Source: Atrina japonica
Lineage: Eukaryota > Mollusca > Bivalvia > Pterioida > Pinnidae
Direction of reading: 5' to 3'
Length of the DNA stretch: 64,000 nucleotides
Assembly: GCA_030159075.1 (NCBI GenBank)
Contig: BROG01000347.1
Span: forward strand, 331,501 to 395,500
Shown: piece by piece, positions 1 through 12,700 of the stretch
How positions within the stretch are numbered: position 1 is the first letter of the stretch
How the letters are laid out: each line of letters begins with the position of its first letter
The notes under the pieces: generated by a model
Seen by the model: the letters and a program-made list of their open reading frames with translations, nothing else
Database searches by the model: none
Told to the model about the DNA's origin: nothing
Position numbers and translations under genes: made by a program

Positions 1-617
1 TATTTATACTTATCTGTACCTCTCCCCTTTATCTGTACATAAAACATAAAATCACCACAGTGTTTATATTTATCTGTACCTCTCCCCTTTATCTGTACAT
101 AAAACATAAAATCACCACAGTGTTTATATTTATCTGTACCTCTCCCCTTTCAACATCTGTACATAAAACATAAAATCACCACAGTGTTTATATTTTATCT
201 GTACCTCTCCCCTTTATCTGTACATAAAACATAAAAAAAACACCACAGTGTTTATATTTATCTGTACCTCTCCCCTTTATCTGTACATAAAACAAAATCA
301 CCACAGTGTTTATATTTATCTGTACCTCTCCCCTTTATCTGTACATAAAACATAAAATCACCACAGTGTTTATATTTATCTGTACCTCTCCCCTTTATCT
401 GTACATAAAACATAAAATCACCACAGTGTTTATATTTATCTGTACCTCTCCCCTTTATCTGTACTTAAAACAAAATCACCACAGTGTTTATATTTATCTG
501 TACCTCTCCTCTTTTTCTGTACATAAAACAAAATCACCAAAGTGTTTATACTTATCTGTACCTCTCCCCTTTTTCTGTACATAAAACAAAATCACCACAG
601 TGTTTATATTTATCTGT
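1..617 (-). repeat. 60-bp tandem array built from the donor of exon 620-779
   Basis: About ten units of ~58-62 bp. On the minus strand each contains GAG|GTACAGATAAATATA, the same intron start that follows the real exon (AAAG|GTACAGATAAATATA), followed by CACTGTGGTGATTTT. The array runs off the window edge. Plus-strand ORFs in it (from 306 and 484) are repeat artefacts. Confidence 0.9.
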
Positions 618-619
618 AC

Positions 620-779
620 CTTTTTTTTGTGCTCTAAGCTCTAACATGTCCATTACTTCTTGTCTACGAGTGTGAGTGACATCAAACAATGTATAAGCAT
701 ACGCTAAGACTGTTAGTGTGTAGGTGTCCTTTATCTTCTGAATATCTAAACACCTGACAGCATTCAACACTGCTGGACC
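620..779 (-). CDS. TEP exon: thioester domain, last exon visible
   Basis: 160-base exon, acceptor ATTCCTAG, donor AAAG|GTACAG. It reads GPAVLNAVRCLDIQKIKD, then TYTLTVLAYAYTLFDV and MDMLELRAQKK, matching 'Y-x-L-x-x-x-A-Y-A-L-x-L' and 'L-x-x-x-A' near the end of the thioester domain. The donor begins the tandem array that runs to position 1. Phase 0 to 1. Following exons (rest of CUB and receptor-binding domain) are outside. Confidence 0.94.
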
Positions 780-3700
780 CTAGGAATATAATATCATGAA
801 TTGTAATGGAAACATTTTTCTTTTTTCTTTTATCTATTGTACCACTGTGTAAGAATGGTTGCATTTGATATTTCAAAATTATGAAAAGAAAAAACAAAAA
901 AAAACAACCAAAAAAAAAAACAATTTATGAGGCCCATGTGCCTAAACGGTTACCTTAGAAACATTGGTGTACATAGTTCATATCTTTGTGAAACTGGTAC
1001 AGGGGAGAACATTTCTATGTGCTTCTCTTTATAATCATCATTAATCATTAAGTTTATAGAAAGGATAAAATCATTTCATCTGTGCCCTGTGCTCCTTGTA
1101 GGCAGGTTTTACCGAGAGATTATTAAAGTTACAGTTTATGGACAATGCACAAAAAAACACTGACAGGATCTGATAGGTTTACTTGAACCGTGTTGTGTAT
1201 TATCATGCAGCATTAGTCTGTGATCATGCAAAAAAGAAGAAGATTTTAACATTTTAAAAGATGTACCAATTTTTGGCCCTTTTCTGCACCGTTTTAAGCG
1301 TGTACGAGTTTTCATTAAAAAACTTCACATGGGGACAGTTCTTGCCAAGTTTGGTTAAAATTGGGCCATTGGTTCTTGGGAAAAGTAAAAAGAAATGAAA
1401 ACTGATATTTTCAATTAAGTTATCCATGTGACCTCTACCTTTGACCCTTAACCTTGAAACTATGTCACAATGATCCTTAGATTATTTTTTTCATTATCTT
1501 TGTCTACAAAAAGTCAATCAGTTTTGAGTTAATTAACAAGGTAATTATATAAGCCTGTACCATTTACATAACCATCTGAACATAAACATGTCCCAGTGAC
1601 TAGCTTATTAGCAGATTTTGTATCCCTTCACAAACTTTGTAGAAATTGACTTCAAAATCATGAATACTAAATTTGAAAGAATTCTGATCTTTCATGAGAA
1701 GATGATTTTAATTATGTATCATTTTCTGGCTCTATTTGTTCCCATTTTGAGTTCCTATGGGTACTACCAACTTTTCATTAACAAATTTTATGCACCTATG
1801 TACGGAGATAGTTCCTACAATGTTTGGTCCACTGGTTCTTGAAAAGAAGTTGAAAGACAACAGACAAAAGAGGAAAGCATTGGGACGCCATGAACTTTTG
1901 ACTCAGATAACTTAAAAATCATTATGTATAATTTGAAGAATTCCCTACTTTCCTGTTATGAACAATTTTTTTTTAAATTGCAAACTTTGTATATATCGAT
2001 TGTACAATCATGCATAGAAACTTTGTACTTTATAAACTAAGGTTATAACTTGTATCCTTAAGGACTCCTACCTCTAACATTATTATGTATTTGTACAGTT
2101 TTATAAGCAATGATTATAACTTACAATCCTAGGGACCGATGCCTCTAACATTATGTATTAGTATAAGTAATAATTATAACTTATATCCCAAGGTATTCCT
2201 GCCTCTAACATTGTTATGTGTTTGTACAGTGGTATAACAATGATTATAACTTACATCCCAAGGTACTCCTGCCTCTTACATTATGTATTAGTATAAGTAA
2301 TAATTATAACTTACATCCCAAGGTATTCCTGCCTCTTACATTATGTATTAGTATAAGTAATAATTATAACTTACATCCCAAGGTATTCCTGCCTCTAACA
2401 TTGTTATGTGTTTGTACAGTGGTATAACAATGATTATAACTTACATCCCAAGGTATTCCTGCCTCTAACATTGTTATGTGTTTGTACAGTGGTATAACAA
2501 TGATTATAACTTACATCCCAAGGTATTCCTGCCTCTAACACTGTTATGTGTTTGTATAGTGGTAAAACAATAATTATAACTTACATCCCAAGGTACTCCT
2601 GCCTCTTACATTATGTATTAGTATAAGTAATAATTATAACTTACATCCCAAGGTATTCCTGCCTCTTACATTATGTATTAGTATAAGTAATAATTATAAC
2701 TTACATCCCAAGGTATTCCTGCCTCTAACATTGTTATGTGTTTGTACAGTGGTATAACAATGATTATAACTTACATCCCAAGGTATTCCTGCCTCTAACA
2801 TTGTTATGTGTTTGTACAGTGGTATAACAATGATTATAACTTACATCCCAAGGTATTCCTGCCTCTTACATTATGTATTAGTATAAGTAATAATTATAAC
2901 TTACAACCCAAGGTATTCCTGCCTCTAACATTGTTATATGTTTGTACAGTGGTATAACAATGATTATAACTTACAACCCAAGGTATTCCTGCCTCTAACA
3001 CTGTTATGTGTTTGTACAGTGGTATAACAATGATTATAACTTACATCCCAAGGTATTCCTGCCTCTAACACTGTTATGTGTTTATACAGTGGTATAACAA
3101 TGATTATAACTTACATCCCAAGGTATTCCTGCCTCTAACATTATGTATTAGTATAAGTAATAATTATAACTTACAACCCAAGGTATTCCTGCCTCTAACA
3201 TTGTTATGTGTTTGTACAGTGGTATAACAATGATTATAACTTACATCCCAAGGTATTCCTGCCTCTAACACTGTTATGTGTTTATACAGTGGTATAACAA
3301 TGATTATAACTTACATCCCAAGGTATTCCTGCCTCTAATGTTGTTATGTGTTTGTACAGTGGTATAACAATGATTATAACTTACATCCCAAGGTATTCCT
3401 GCCTCTAATATCGTTATGTATTTGTACAGTGGTATAAGCAATAGTTATAACTTAAAATCCCTGCCATCTAACTAACATTATCATGTATTGATATAAGGTA
3501 TGGTTCTAACTTGTATCCATTACATAGTGACTACAGCATCTAACATTGTTTTGTATTTACATAAGGAATGGTTATAGCTTACATCCCGAGGGACTCCTGC
3601 CTCTAACATTGCAATCATAACAAAAGCTGTCATCAGCGCATCATTGCTTCTCTCGGCAAATCCTCCTTTCAAATAATAGCTGTGAGTATATCCAACTTTC

Positions 3701-6700
3701 GGGAAGCAGCCATTTTCCAATTGTCTTCTGCGGAACCACACTATACTCGTTTGCAAGTCCTCCTCATCGATATATATGTATTTTCTGGCCTGTCCGAAGC
3801 ATTTGACAACAAAGGCTGTGAGCCACATACTTCCAGATCCACTGTCACCACCCCAAGCAGAGTAAGAACCATCTGAATGTCTGTATCGCAACTGACGCTG
3901 GTATCCTGGAGGAGGAAAATGTCAAATTTCTCTGTACACCAGAAATTCTTCAAGGAATGTATACAAGTTATGTCTGTGATCACTGGACCTTAAAATTTGG
4001 TGACAATTCTGACTAAACAGTTAAACAAGATAACTATAAAAAACGAGGTTCAAGTGGAACATGTGAAATTTAGTCCATTTTGCAACCAGTTTCTGTTTCC
4101 TCAACCTTTTGTTTTTTGACATTGAGACTATTTAAATGATCCTCAAATAATTCTTTTACAACTTTCATTTGTATACAAAAAGTTTGAAGTATAGATTCTA
4201 TAAGCTATTTGCATAAAACTATAACCTATGTCATTTATAAAAAGATTTCAATTTCTTTCTCAAACTTGAAATTTCCCCTCTAATTATTAAACAGACATGA
4301 TTTTGGGTCATAAGAAAAAATAGGAAAACATGGGATGCAAAACCTTAGAGAAGCTCTGGATAAAATGGCGCAAAATTCTGCATTCTTGTCATTTCCTGGC
4401 ACCTTAAATGACTCCAAAAAGTTAAAATCTTTTTAGAAATATTTTTTACTTACATTTGCCAATTTTGGCAATGAAAGTTGGGATCAAATTATCAACAATC
4501 CCAAGAATGTCCAAGTGAACATTTTTCCTCAAATGTTGGTAAAGGGCTGTCACTCTCAGGTAATTTCTGCACTTATAAACAAGTATTTTTGGCACTTCCA
4601 AAAACATGTGTTAAAACTTGAGTTAAATTCATCATGAGATATTAATTGATTTATAAATTTAAATCTATCATGAGATTTTAATTAATCTATAAATGTAAAT
4701 TGATATATTTTAATCAATATCAGCTGCCGATATTACCTGTTCAAGTGCTGAAAATACCTGAAGCTGAAAAGATAGGTGCTGAATTTACTTGTACAAGCAC
4801 CAAAGTTACTTTTGGAAGTGCCGAAAAAAAATCATGTCTGATATTAGATGTAAATGATAAAATTTAATTTCAAAGGCAACTGTATATTTTTCAAAGTATA
4901 TTATCAATATAATATCCTATTTCATATCAGATGTTAACACTGAATTCTCTAAGTTTTATATCAGGTAATTTTTATTGTGATCAAATTTGTTACAAACAAG
5001 AGGCCCAATGGGTCTTTACCATTTCAGTGCATATGACAGATATATCCCTCATGAGGTTAACTTTCTCTGAATGCATAAGACGAATATATCCATCATCAAA
5101 AAGCCCAAATTTCAGAACATCCTGTCCGCATTTGTGATTGGTAAATTAAATATATAAACCTTACTGCATAGTTTTTTAATTTATTTATTGGCTGTACTGT
5201 TACTGTTTCCTGTCAAGTTTGGTTACAATTTTTAGTCTAATAGTTCTTGAGAAGAAGTCGAAAATGTCTAAAATGTGACAAAAAAATGTATTTTCTCATT
5301 ACTTAGGTGTCTGTGACTTTGACAGCATGACCTTGAAATTTTGTCAAAATGATTCTTAAATAATTCTCAACAACTTTCTCTTACATCATTGTATACAAAA
5401 TGTCAATCATATTGAGTTACTAAGCCATTCGTATAAAACTGTACCCTATGTTATTGAATTGCCCCCTAATGGCTCGTTTATCGACATCTTGCATGATTCC
5501 ATAACTTAATACGTCTTATTTCCATTTGTGGAACTCTTCATATTAAAGGCCACAACATGCAAACAAATGAACTTCAACATGGTGGCAAATACAAAATACC
5601 GTTATTTACACTGCAATTTGCTTTGGAGTTCAAAGAAATTAAACATTCCAACAAGAAAAAAGATGAAATTATTTACCCATGTGAGATTTCCAGCACATTA
5701 AATTTGCCTAATGGTGAGTGTATGACAATATTTATTTTAGGTCCTTCTCATCTTACTAAATCTAGCCACTTTTTGCAACTACTGCAAACCTTTGGCTACT
5801 GGTAAAATCAAATATCTGTTTTTTTCTGTTATCTGAGATGCAGTCTATTGTAAAGCAGTCTTCCACATCCATATTTTACACCCATTTTAATCTATAAACT
5901 ACTTTGTTTTTATTTACAAGTTGCTGCATTGTCCCTGTAATCTCATGAGATATGATGAGATTTGAGGTGTTTTTGTTTTCCAAGTCAAAAGAGTGATCAA
6001 AGGGCGGTAACTCTGATATAGTGATAAAAAGATGTATTTATTCAGTTCTGTGATTCCATGAAAATGAAAAACCATTTTCCCTATAAAATCTTCATAAAAC
6101 GTTACAAATTCATTGTAATACTCAAATTGTACTTACCAACTCTCATGTTATTTTTAGCTTCGTTCACTACTGATGCAATGGCTTGGTTGGTTTTATTGAA
6201 ATACTGAAGGACAAAGATGTTTGGTGAGAAAGATGCAGCATTCTGTTCTCCGCATCCATATGGCATTCTCACCAGGTCTTGAAGGTTTGCCAATGCAGGT
6301 CCCATTACATCACCTTTCAATCATACAAAAAATAATCCTTTTTAAAATTTTCTCTTTATATTCACTATGCCTTAGTCAGGTTCTACCTGTATTAAGATAT
6401 CACTGGTCTCACAGTCAGGATCTACCTGTATTAAGATATCACCGGTATTTCAGTGTGCAAATATCGTGTGACACGTCAATAGGTATGCTAAATATGGAAT
6501 CAATCACTGATTATTTGCCGTGATTTAAAGGAGTTGGCACATAATCTGAGATTAATGTGAGAGTAAAAAACACCATTAAAATGATCAGATAATTTTAAGA
6601 AAAAAATCTAAATGTCAAAAATTTGTTGGATTAATAATTGATAAATTAATTTAAGTTTGAAAAAACATCCTCAATATCTAAGCAAAAATTGTCAAGTAAA

Positions 6701-9700
6701 TGGTGTAGACAGTTGGTGATTTTACCTATGTAAATAAAGTGCTGCATTGTTTACATCACTTAAGGACAGAAAAGTGTAGATATGCAATGCTTGCAAGGGG
6801 TAAAGAGTTCAGATACCATTGGTCTTACAGTCAGAATCTACCTGTATTAAGAATAACATTGCTCTCACAGTCAGGATCTACCTGTATTAAGATATCACTG
6901 GTCTTACAGTCAGGGTCTACCTGTATTAAGATATCACTGGTCTCACAGTCAGGATCTACCTGTATTAAGATATCACTGGTCTCACAGTCAGGGTCTACCT
7001 GTATTAAGATATCACTGGTCTCACAGTCAGGGTCTACCTGTATTAAGATATCACTGGTCTCACAGTCAGGGTCTACCTGTATTAAGATATCACTGGTCTC
7101 ACAGTCAGGGTCTACCTGTATTAAGATATCACTGGTCTCACAGTCAGGGTCTACCTGTATTAAGATATCACTGGTCTCACAGTCAGGATTTACCTGTATT
7201 AAGATATCACTGGTCTCAGTCAGGGTCTACCTGTATTAAGATATCACTGGTCTCACAGTCAGGGTCTACCTGTATTAAGATATCACTGGTCTCACAGTCA
7301 GGGTCTACCTGTATTAAGATATCACTGGTCTCACAGTCAGGGTCTACCTGTATTAAGATATCACTGGTCTCACAGTCAGGGTCTACCTGTATTAAGATAT
7401 CACTGGTCTCAGTCAAGATCTACCTGTATTAAGATATCACTGGTCTCACAGTCAGGATTTACCTGTATTAAGATATCACTGGTCTCACAGTCAGGATTTA
7501 CCTGTATTAAGATATCACTGGTCTCACAGTCAGGATTTACCTGTATTAAGATATCACTGGTCTCACAGTCAGGATTTACCTGTATTAAGATATCACTGGT
7601 CTCACAGTCAAGATCTACCTGTATTAAGATATCACTGGTCTCACAGTCAGGGTCTACCTGTATTAAGATATCACTGGTCTCAGTCAAGATCTACCTGTAT
7701 TAAGATATCACTGGTCTCACAGTCAGGATTTACCTGTATTAAGATATCACTGGTCTCACAGTCAGGATTTACCTGTATTAAGATATCACTGGTCTCACAG
7801 TCAGGATTTACCTGTATTAAGATATCACTGGTCTCACAGTCAGGATTTACCTGTATTAAGATATCACTGGTCTCACAGTCAAGATCTACCTGTATTAAGA
7901 TATCACTGGTCTCACAGTCAGGGTCTACCTGTATTAAGATATCACTGGTCTCACAGTCAGGATTTACCTGTATTAAGATATCACTGGTCTCACAGTCAAG
8001 ATTTACCTGTATTAAGATATCACTGGTCTCACAGTCAGGGTCTACCTGTATTAAGATATCACTGGTCTCACAGTCAGGATTTACCTGTATTAAGATATCA
8101 CTGGTCTCACAGTCAGGGTCTACCTGTATTAAGATATCACTGGTCTCACAGTCAGGATTTACCTGTATTAAGATATCACTGGTCTCACAGTCAGGGTATA
8201 CCTGTATTAAGATATCACTGGTCTCACAGTCAGGATTTACCTGTATTAAGATATCACTGGTCTCACAGTCAGGATTTACCTGTATCTCTCTCAGTCAGGA
8301 TCTACAGTACCTCACCATAATAAAGTACGCAAAATAGACAGCGAGGCCATGCTCCTTGATGTGTGTGGGACTTTTCAAAATAAAAATTTAGCAACAAATG
8401 ATGCATTTTGGGGGTTAAATTGAAATCCAGTTTTACTAACGTTGGAGTCAATGGAGGTCCAGATTTTTCTATAACACAGAGGAGCTGTGCAGTATTTTTA
8501 ATATCTTCTATTTAATGGCCGAGACAGTGTTTTATGGAATGCCAAACATTTTCAATAATATCAGTATTGGGTGATTGTCTAGGCTATTTAAGGTGTTGAT
8601 TCCATTTTTTTCCTTCCATTTACAAGTTCTTGGTGAACAGATAGGACAATGATTATCATTTGCTAGATTTAACACCCAATATGTGGTCAGGATGCTCAGA
8701 TCCAATCAGTTCTGTCATTAAAAATTCAGTGTCTGTATATTCTAAATTCATTTTCATGAGATCTTGTTGATATACATCACAGATAATTTTTCTGGGAGGT
8801 GCATGCACTTATTTCAATCATTTCACTGATATTTCTTGAAGATAATCCTATTTCATATACTTTTATTATCGTCTGCTTCTCTAAGGTTTTTAGGTCACGA
8901 TTACAGGGTGCCATGTTTAATGACGTATATATCTGTGCTATAAATAGACTATGGGAAATTCATGCATGTCAAAATCCATGCAGTGGTACTTCAGCTAGCA
9001 ACAAATGAAGTTTCAATTTGTTCTATAACCAAACATTAAAACATGGACAGATTTTTATGAATTATTCATGTTTGTGCATTTTGATGTCAACTTTGCATAC
9101 TTTTTTATGGCGAGATACTGTACCTGTATCAGATATCATTGCTGTCACAGTCAGAAGCTATCTGTATCAAGAATATCATTACTCGGGATTTATATTTCAA
9201 GTATCATTAGCTATTGATTGTTTAAATCAAATAATTCTGCTTTCTAATGTTTTGGACAAGGTATTCCAGATATTTTCATATACAATATATAATAACATCA
9301 CTGTCAGCAAACTGCCAGTATCTAGTATAATCTATTTACAACAATGATTGTCATACACTTTATTATGACATCACTAGCTGTCAGTGAACTGCCAGTATCT
9401 ACAACAATGACTGTCTTACACTTTATTATGACATCACTAGTGTCAGCAAACTGCCAGTATCTAGTATAATCTATTTACAACAATGACTGTCATACACTTT
9501 ATTATGACATCACTAGCTGTCAGTGAACTGCCAGTATCTAATATAATCTATTTACAACAATGACTGTCATACACTTTATTATGACATCACTAGCTGTCAG
9601 TGAAATGCCAGTATCTACAACAATGACGGTCTTACACTTTATTATGACATCACTAGCTGCCAGCAAACTGCCAGTATCTAGTATAATCTATTTACAACAA

Positions 9701-12700
9701 TGACTGTCATACACTTTATCATGACACCACTAGCTGTCAGTGAAATGCCAGTATCTACAACAATGACAGTCTTACACGTTATTATGACATCACTAGCTGC
9801 CAGCAAACTGCCAGTATCTAGTATAATCTATTTACAACAATGACTGTCATACACTTTATCATGACATCACTAGCTGTCAGTGAACAGACAGTATCCAGTT
9901 TAATCTATTTACAACAATGATGGTTTTACACTTTATCATGACATCACTAGCTGTCAGTGAACTGACAATATCAAGTATAATCTATTTGCAACAATAACCG
10001 TCTTACACTTTATAATGACATCAGTAGCTGTAGGTGAACTGACAATATCCAGTATAATCTATTTACAACAATGGCCATCTTACACTCACCTATAACATTG
10101 ATAATTCCTCTTGCAGAATCTTTTACCGAGTTGAGAGGCAATGGCAGCTCAATGTTGCCGGATGCAATCATTCCTTCCGATTCTGATAAAAAAAGATAAA
10201 CATTGCTGTCATGTTGTTTATTTTGTTTTTACTTTTTATGTAAATGTAATACTTACTCACATGTGGTGTCCTTTGGCAGAAACAATTTGGTTACACTAGG
10301 GGCGTGCAGGAAAATATTCTCATCAGATCTCACACAATCAAAGAGAACAGGATGGAGAACAAGAGAATGAAGTCAAGGATGGTCAATAAATGCCATATTA
10401 TTGGTTCACCATGTTTGTTCTCCTCACTCCTGCTATAAAGGTGGTGTAAAAATTCATACCATGTGCAGTGTTTTAGGTCAATGTTCTTTGCTTTTGGGTG
10501 AGCCTTCTTTCTGAAGAACAGTGTTCTTGTGCCCAAGGACACCCATACTGAATGTTTATTGCAATTTGAAATGTTTGAGGAACCTTTAAAAACTTGTTCT
10601 GTTAAGATAATAATAAAGTATGCACTATGCCTCTGTACTCATTTTCTGTCAGATTTGTTACTAACTTGAACCGTAACTGGTATAATCTTTAACTTAGTCA
10701 GTTTTCAAAATGATTTCCAAAGATTTTTTTAAATGGTAAAACTCTGAAATGCTGATCAATACAAATACAAGCAAATAACATACCTGATGGGCATATGTAG
10801 GAAGAATATGTATAATCTTTCTCTATTCCTTCTGCCTGTAAATATGACAAACATTTATCTACTGTCCAGAACATGTACATGACAAAATAAACATTCATCT
10901 ACTGTCCAGAACATGTGTAGGGTCAGTGATTTTCTGTTACAAATTTGCTTTAATTCTGTTTTCAGTTTTGGTGAATTCCAGTTTTTTTCTGTTTTCATGA
11001 GAAAAAGAACTAAAAACATACTTTAGTTGAAAAATATTTAACGATACAGACTCATAATCATACTTTCAGTACAAATTTAATGATAGATTTAAATAGGGAA
11101 GTAAATAAAACATATACATGTATATGCAACACACATATGCAACAAAATATTTGGTCAGTAATTTGTAAATCTGTAGGCCCATAATACTCATATACATGTA
11201 GGTAACAAGTTTTGTTGCAAATTGTAATTTCTATTTACTAATCTTTGCTTGAATTTATCACCTGACCTAGTACAAGTCTGTAATATTTTATTTGGTGTTT
11301 TTTTACTTTGAATAAACTTATAAAGTAGATATATTTCATGTATGTACATGTATTTTATTTTTATAGTCTTTTAATTTATTGTATCAACACTTGTGTAATC
11401 TATACTATGCTGACAGAATTTGCAAAATTAAACTTCACTTTCCTCATAAAGATTCCATGTAAACTGATCAATCAGTACTTATGTATTTATTTTCTAAATG
11501 TGAGGAAGTTTCCTCTTTTTACATATGTGTGTGTGCTCAGCAAACATCATAGCTTGCTGTCAAAAACGTCAAAGGTGTGAATATGTGTTTGTGTTGGAAC
11601 AAAAACCGGCTGTCAATCAAGCGGTATGTTGCAAAAAAGTTAGAATGAATTGTACATTGCGAAATTTTACTATGAATTATAAAAATTGGTACATATATAT
11701 TCATAAATTGAACTAAACATTATGAAAACCTAATTCAATGTATCAAATTAAAGCTATTTTTGTTTTAGAAGAATCCAGATGTCAGTCAGTACCGATGAAA
11801 CAACAATGAAAATGATTGCCTTTATCAATGTAGGCTAATAGGTCTTTGGGATAAAATAGTAATTGATGTAAAATTATGTGATGAAATATTGTAAATAAAC
11901 AAAGAAATGAAGATTATAACACATGGAAATAGTACTCTAGTTCACAATTTAATAAATTCTACCTCATGTTGGAAGTTTTAAAGATTTTTCAAAAACACAA
12001 AATCCGTTTCAGATTGCCAATTCCGTGATTCTGTCTGCCATTCTGCGATCGTGGAAAATCACTGATCCTACATGTGTCAATAACGTGACAAAATAAATTT
12101 TTTTCTACTGTCCAGAACATGTGTCATTTAAAAAGACAAAATAAACATTTATCTTCTGTCCAGAACATGTGTTAATAACAGGACAAAATAGATATTTATC
12201 TACTACCCAGAACATGTACATGACAAAAAAAACATTTATTTATTGTCCAGATCATATGACAATCAAAATTACAAAACAGGTTTTTATCTACTATCCAGAA
12301 CATGAGTCAATATCGACAGAGTCAATATAAAACATAATTCAAACACATGGCAAAAAAATCACATTAGAGGAATTACAGTATCAACAGGGTGTATTGGCCA
12401 GATATAAAACATCAACAAAGGGAAATAACTCAAAAAATAGACGTGATATGAGAACCATTTTTGTACAAAATGAATTTAGGTGGGCCTAAACAAATAAAGT
12501 CATAAAATGTCATTCTGTCTACTCATTATGCGTATATTCACTAAATATAATGAATGAAGATGAAACATGGTCTAGACAAATAAAGTCAGCCAAAGGGAAT
12601 AATTGTAAGGGATGTAAGAGCTCAATGTCTGTATATAGTACTCCTACACATAGGATTTGTTTCTGAATCAAACAATGGTGAGCTTAGGTGAAGAGATATT

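Noticed and set aside
306..675. Plus-strand ORFs 'FIFICTSPLYLYI'
   Set aside because: They are translations of the donor-derived 60-bp array.
1618..1842. 74-codon plus-strand ORF
   Set aside because: It sits in a decayed dispersed repeat and has no recognisable domain.
6739..7239. 166-codon plus-strand ORF, and 66- and 92-codon minus-strand ORFs at 7216-7687, made of 13-residue repeats
   Set aside because: They are frames through a 39-bp array without stops; both strands stay open, and there are no splice or coding signals.
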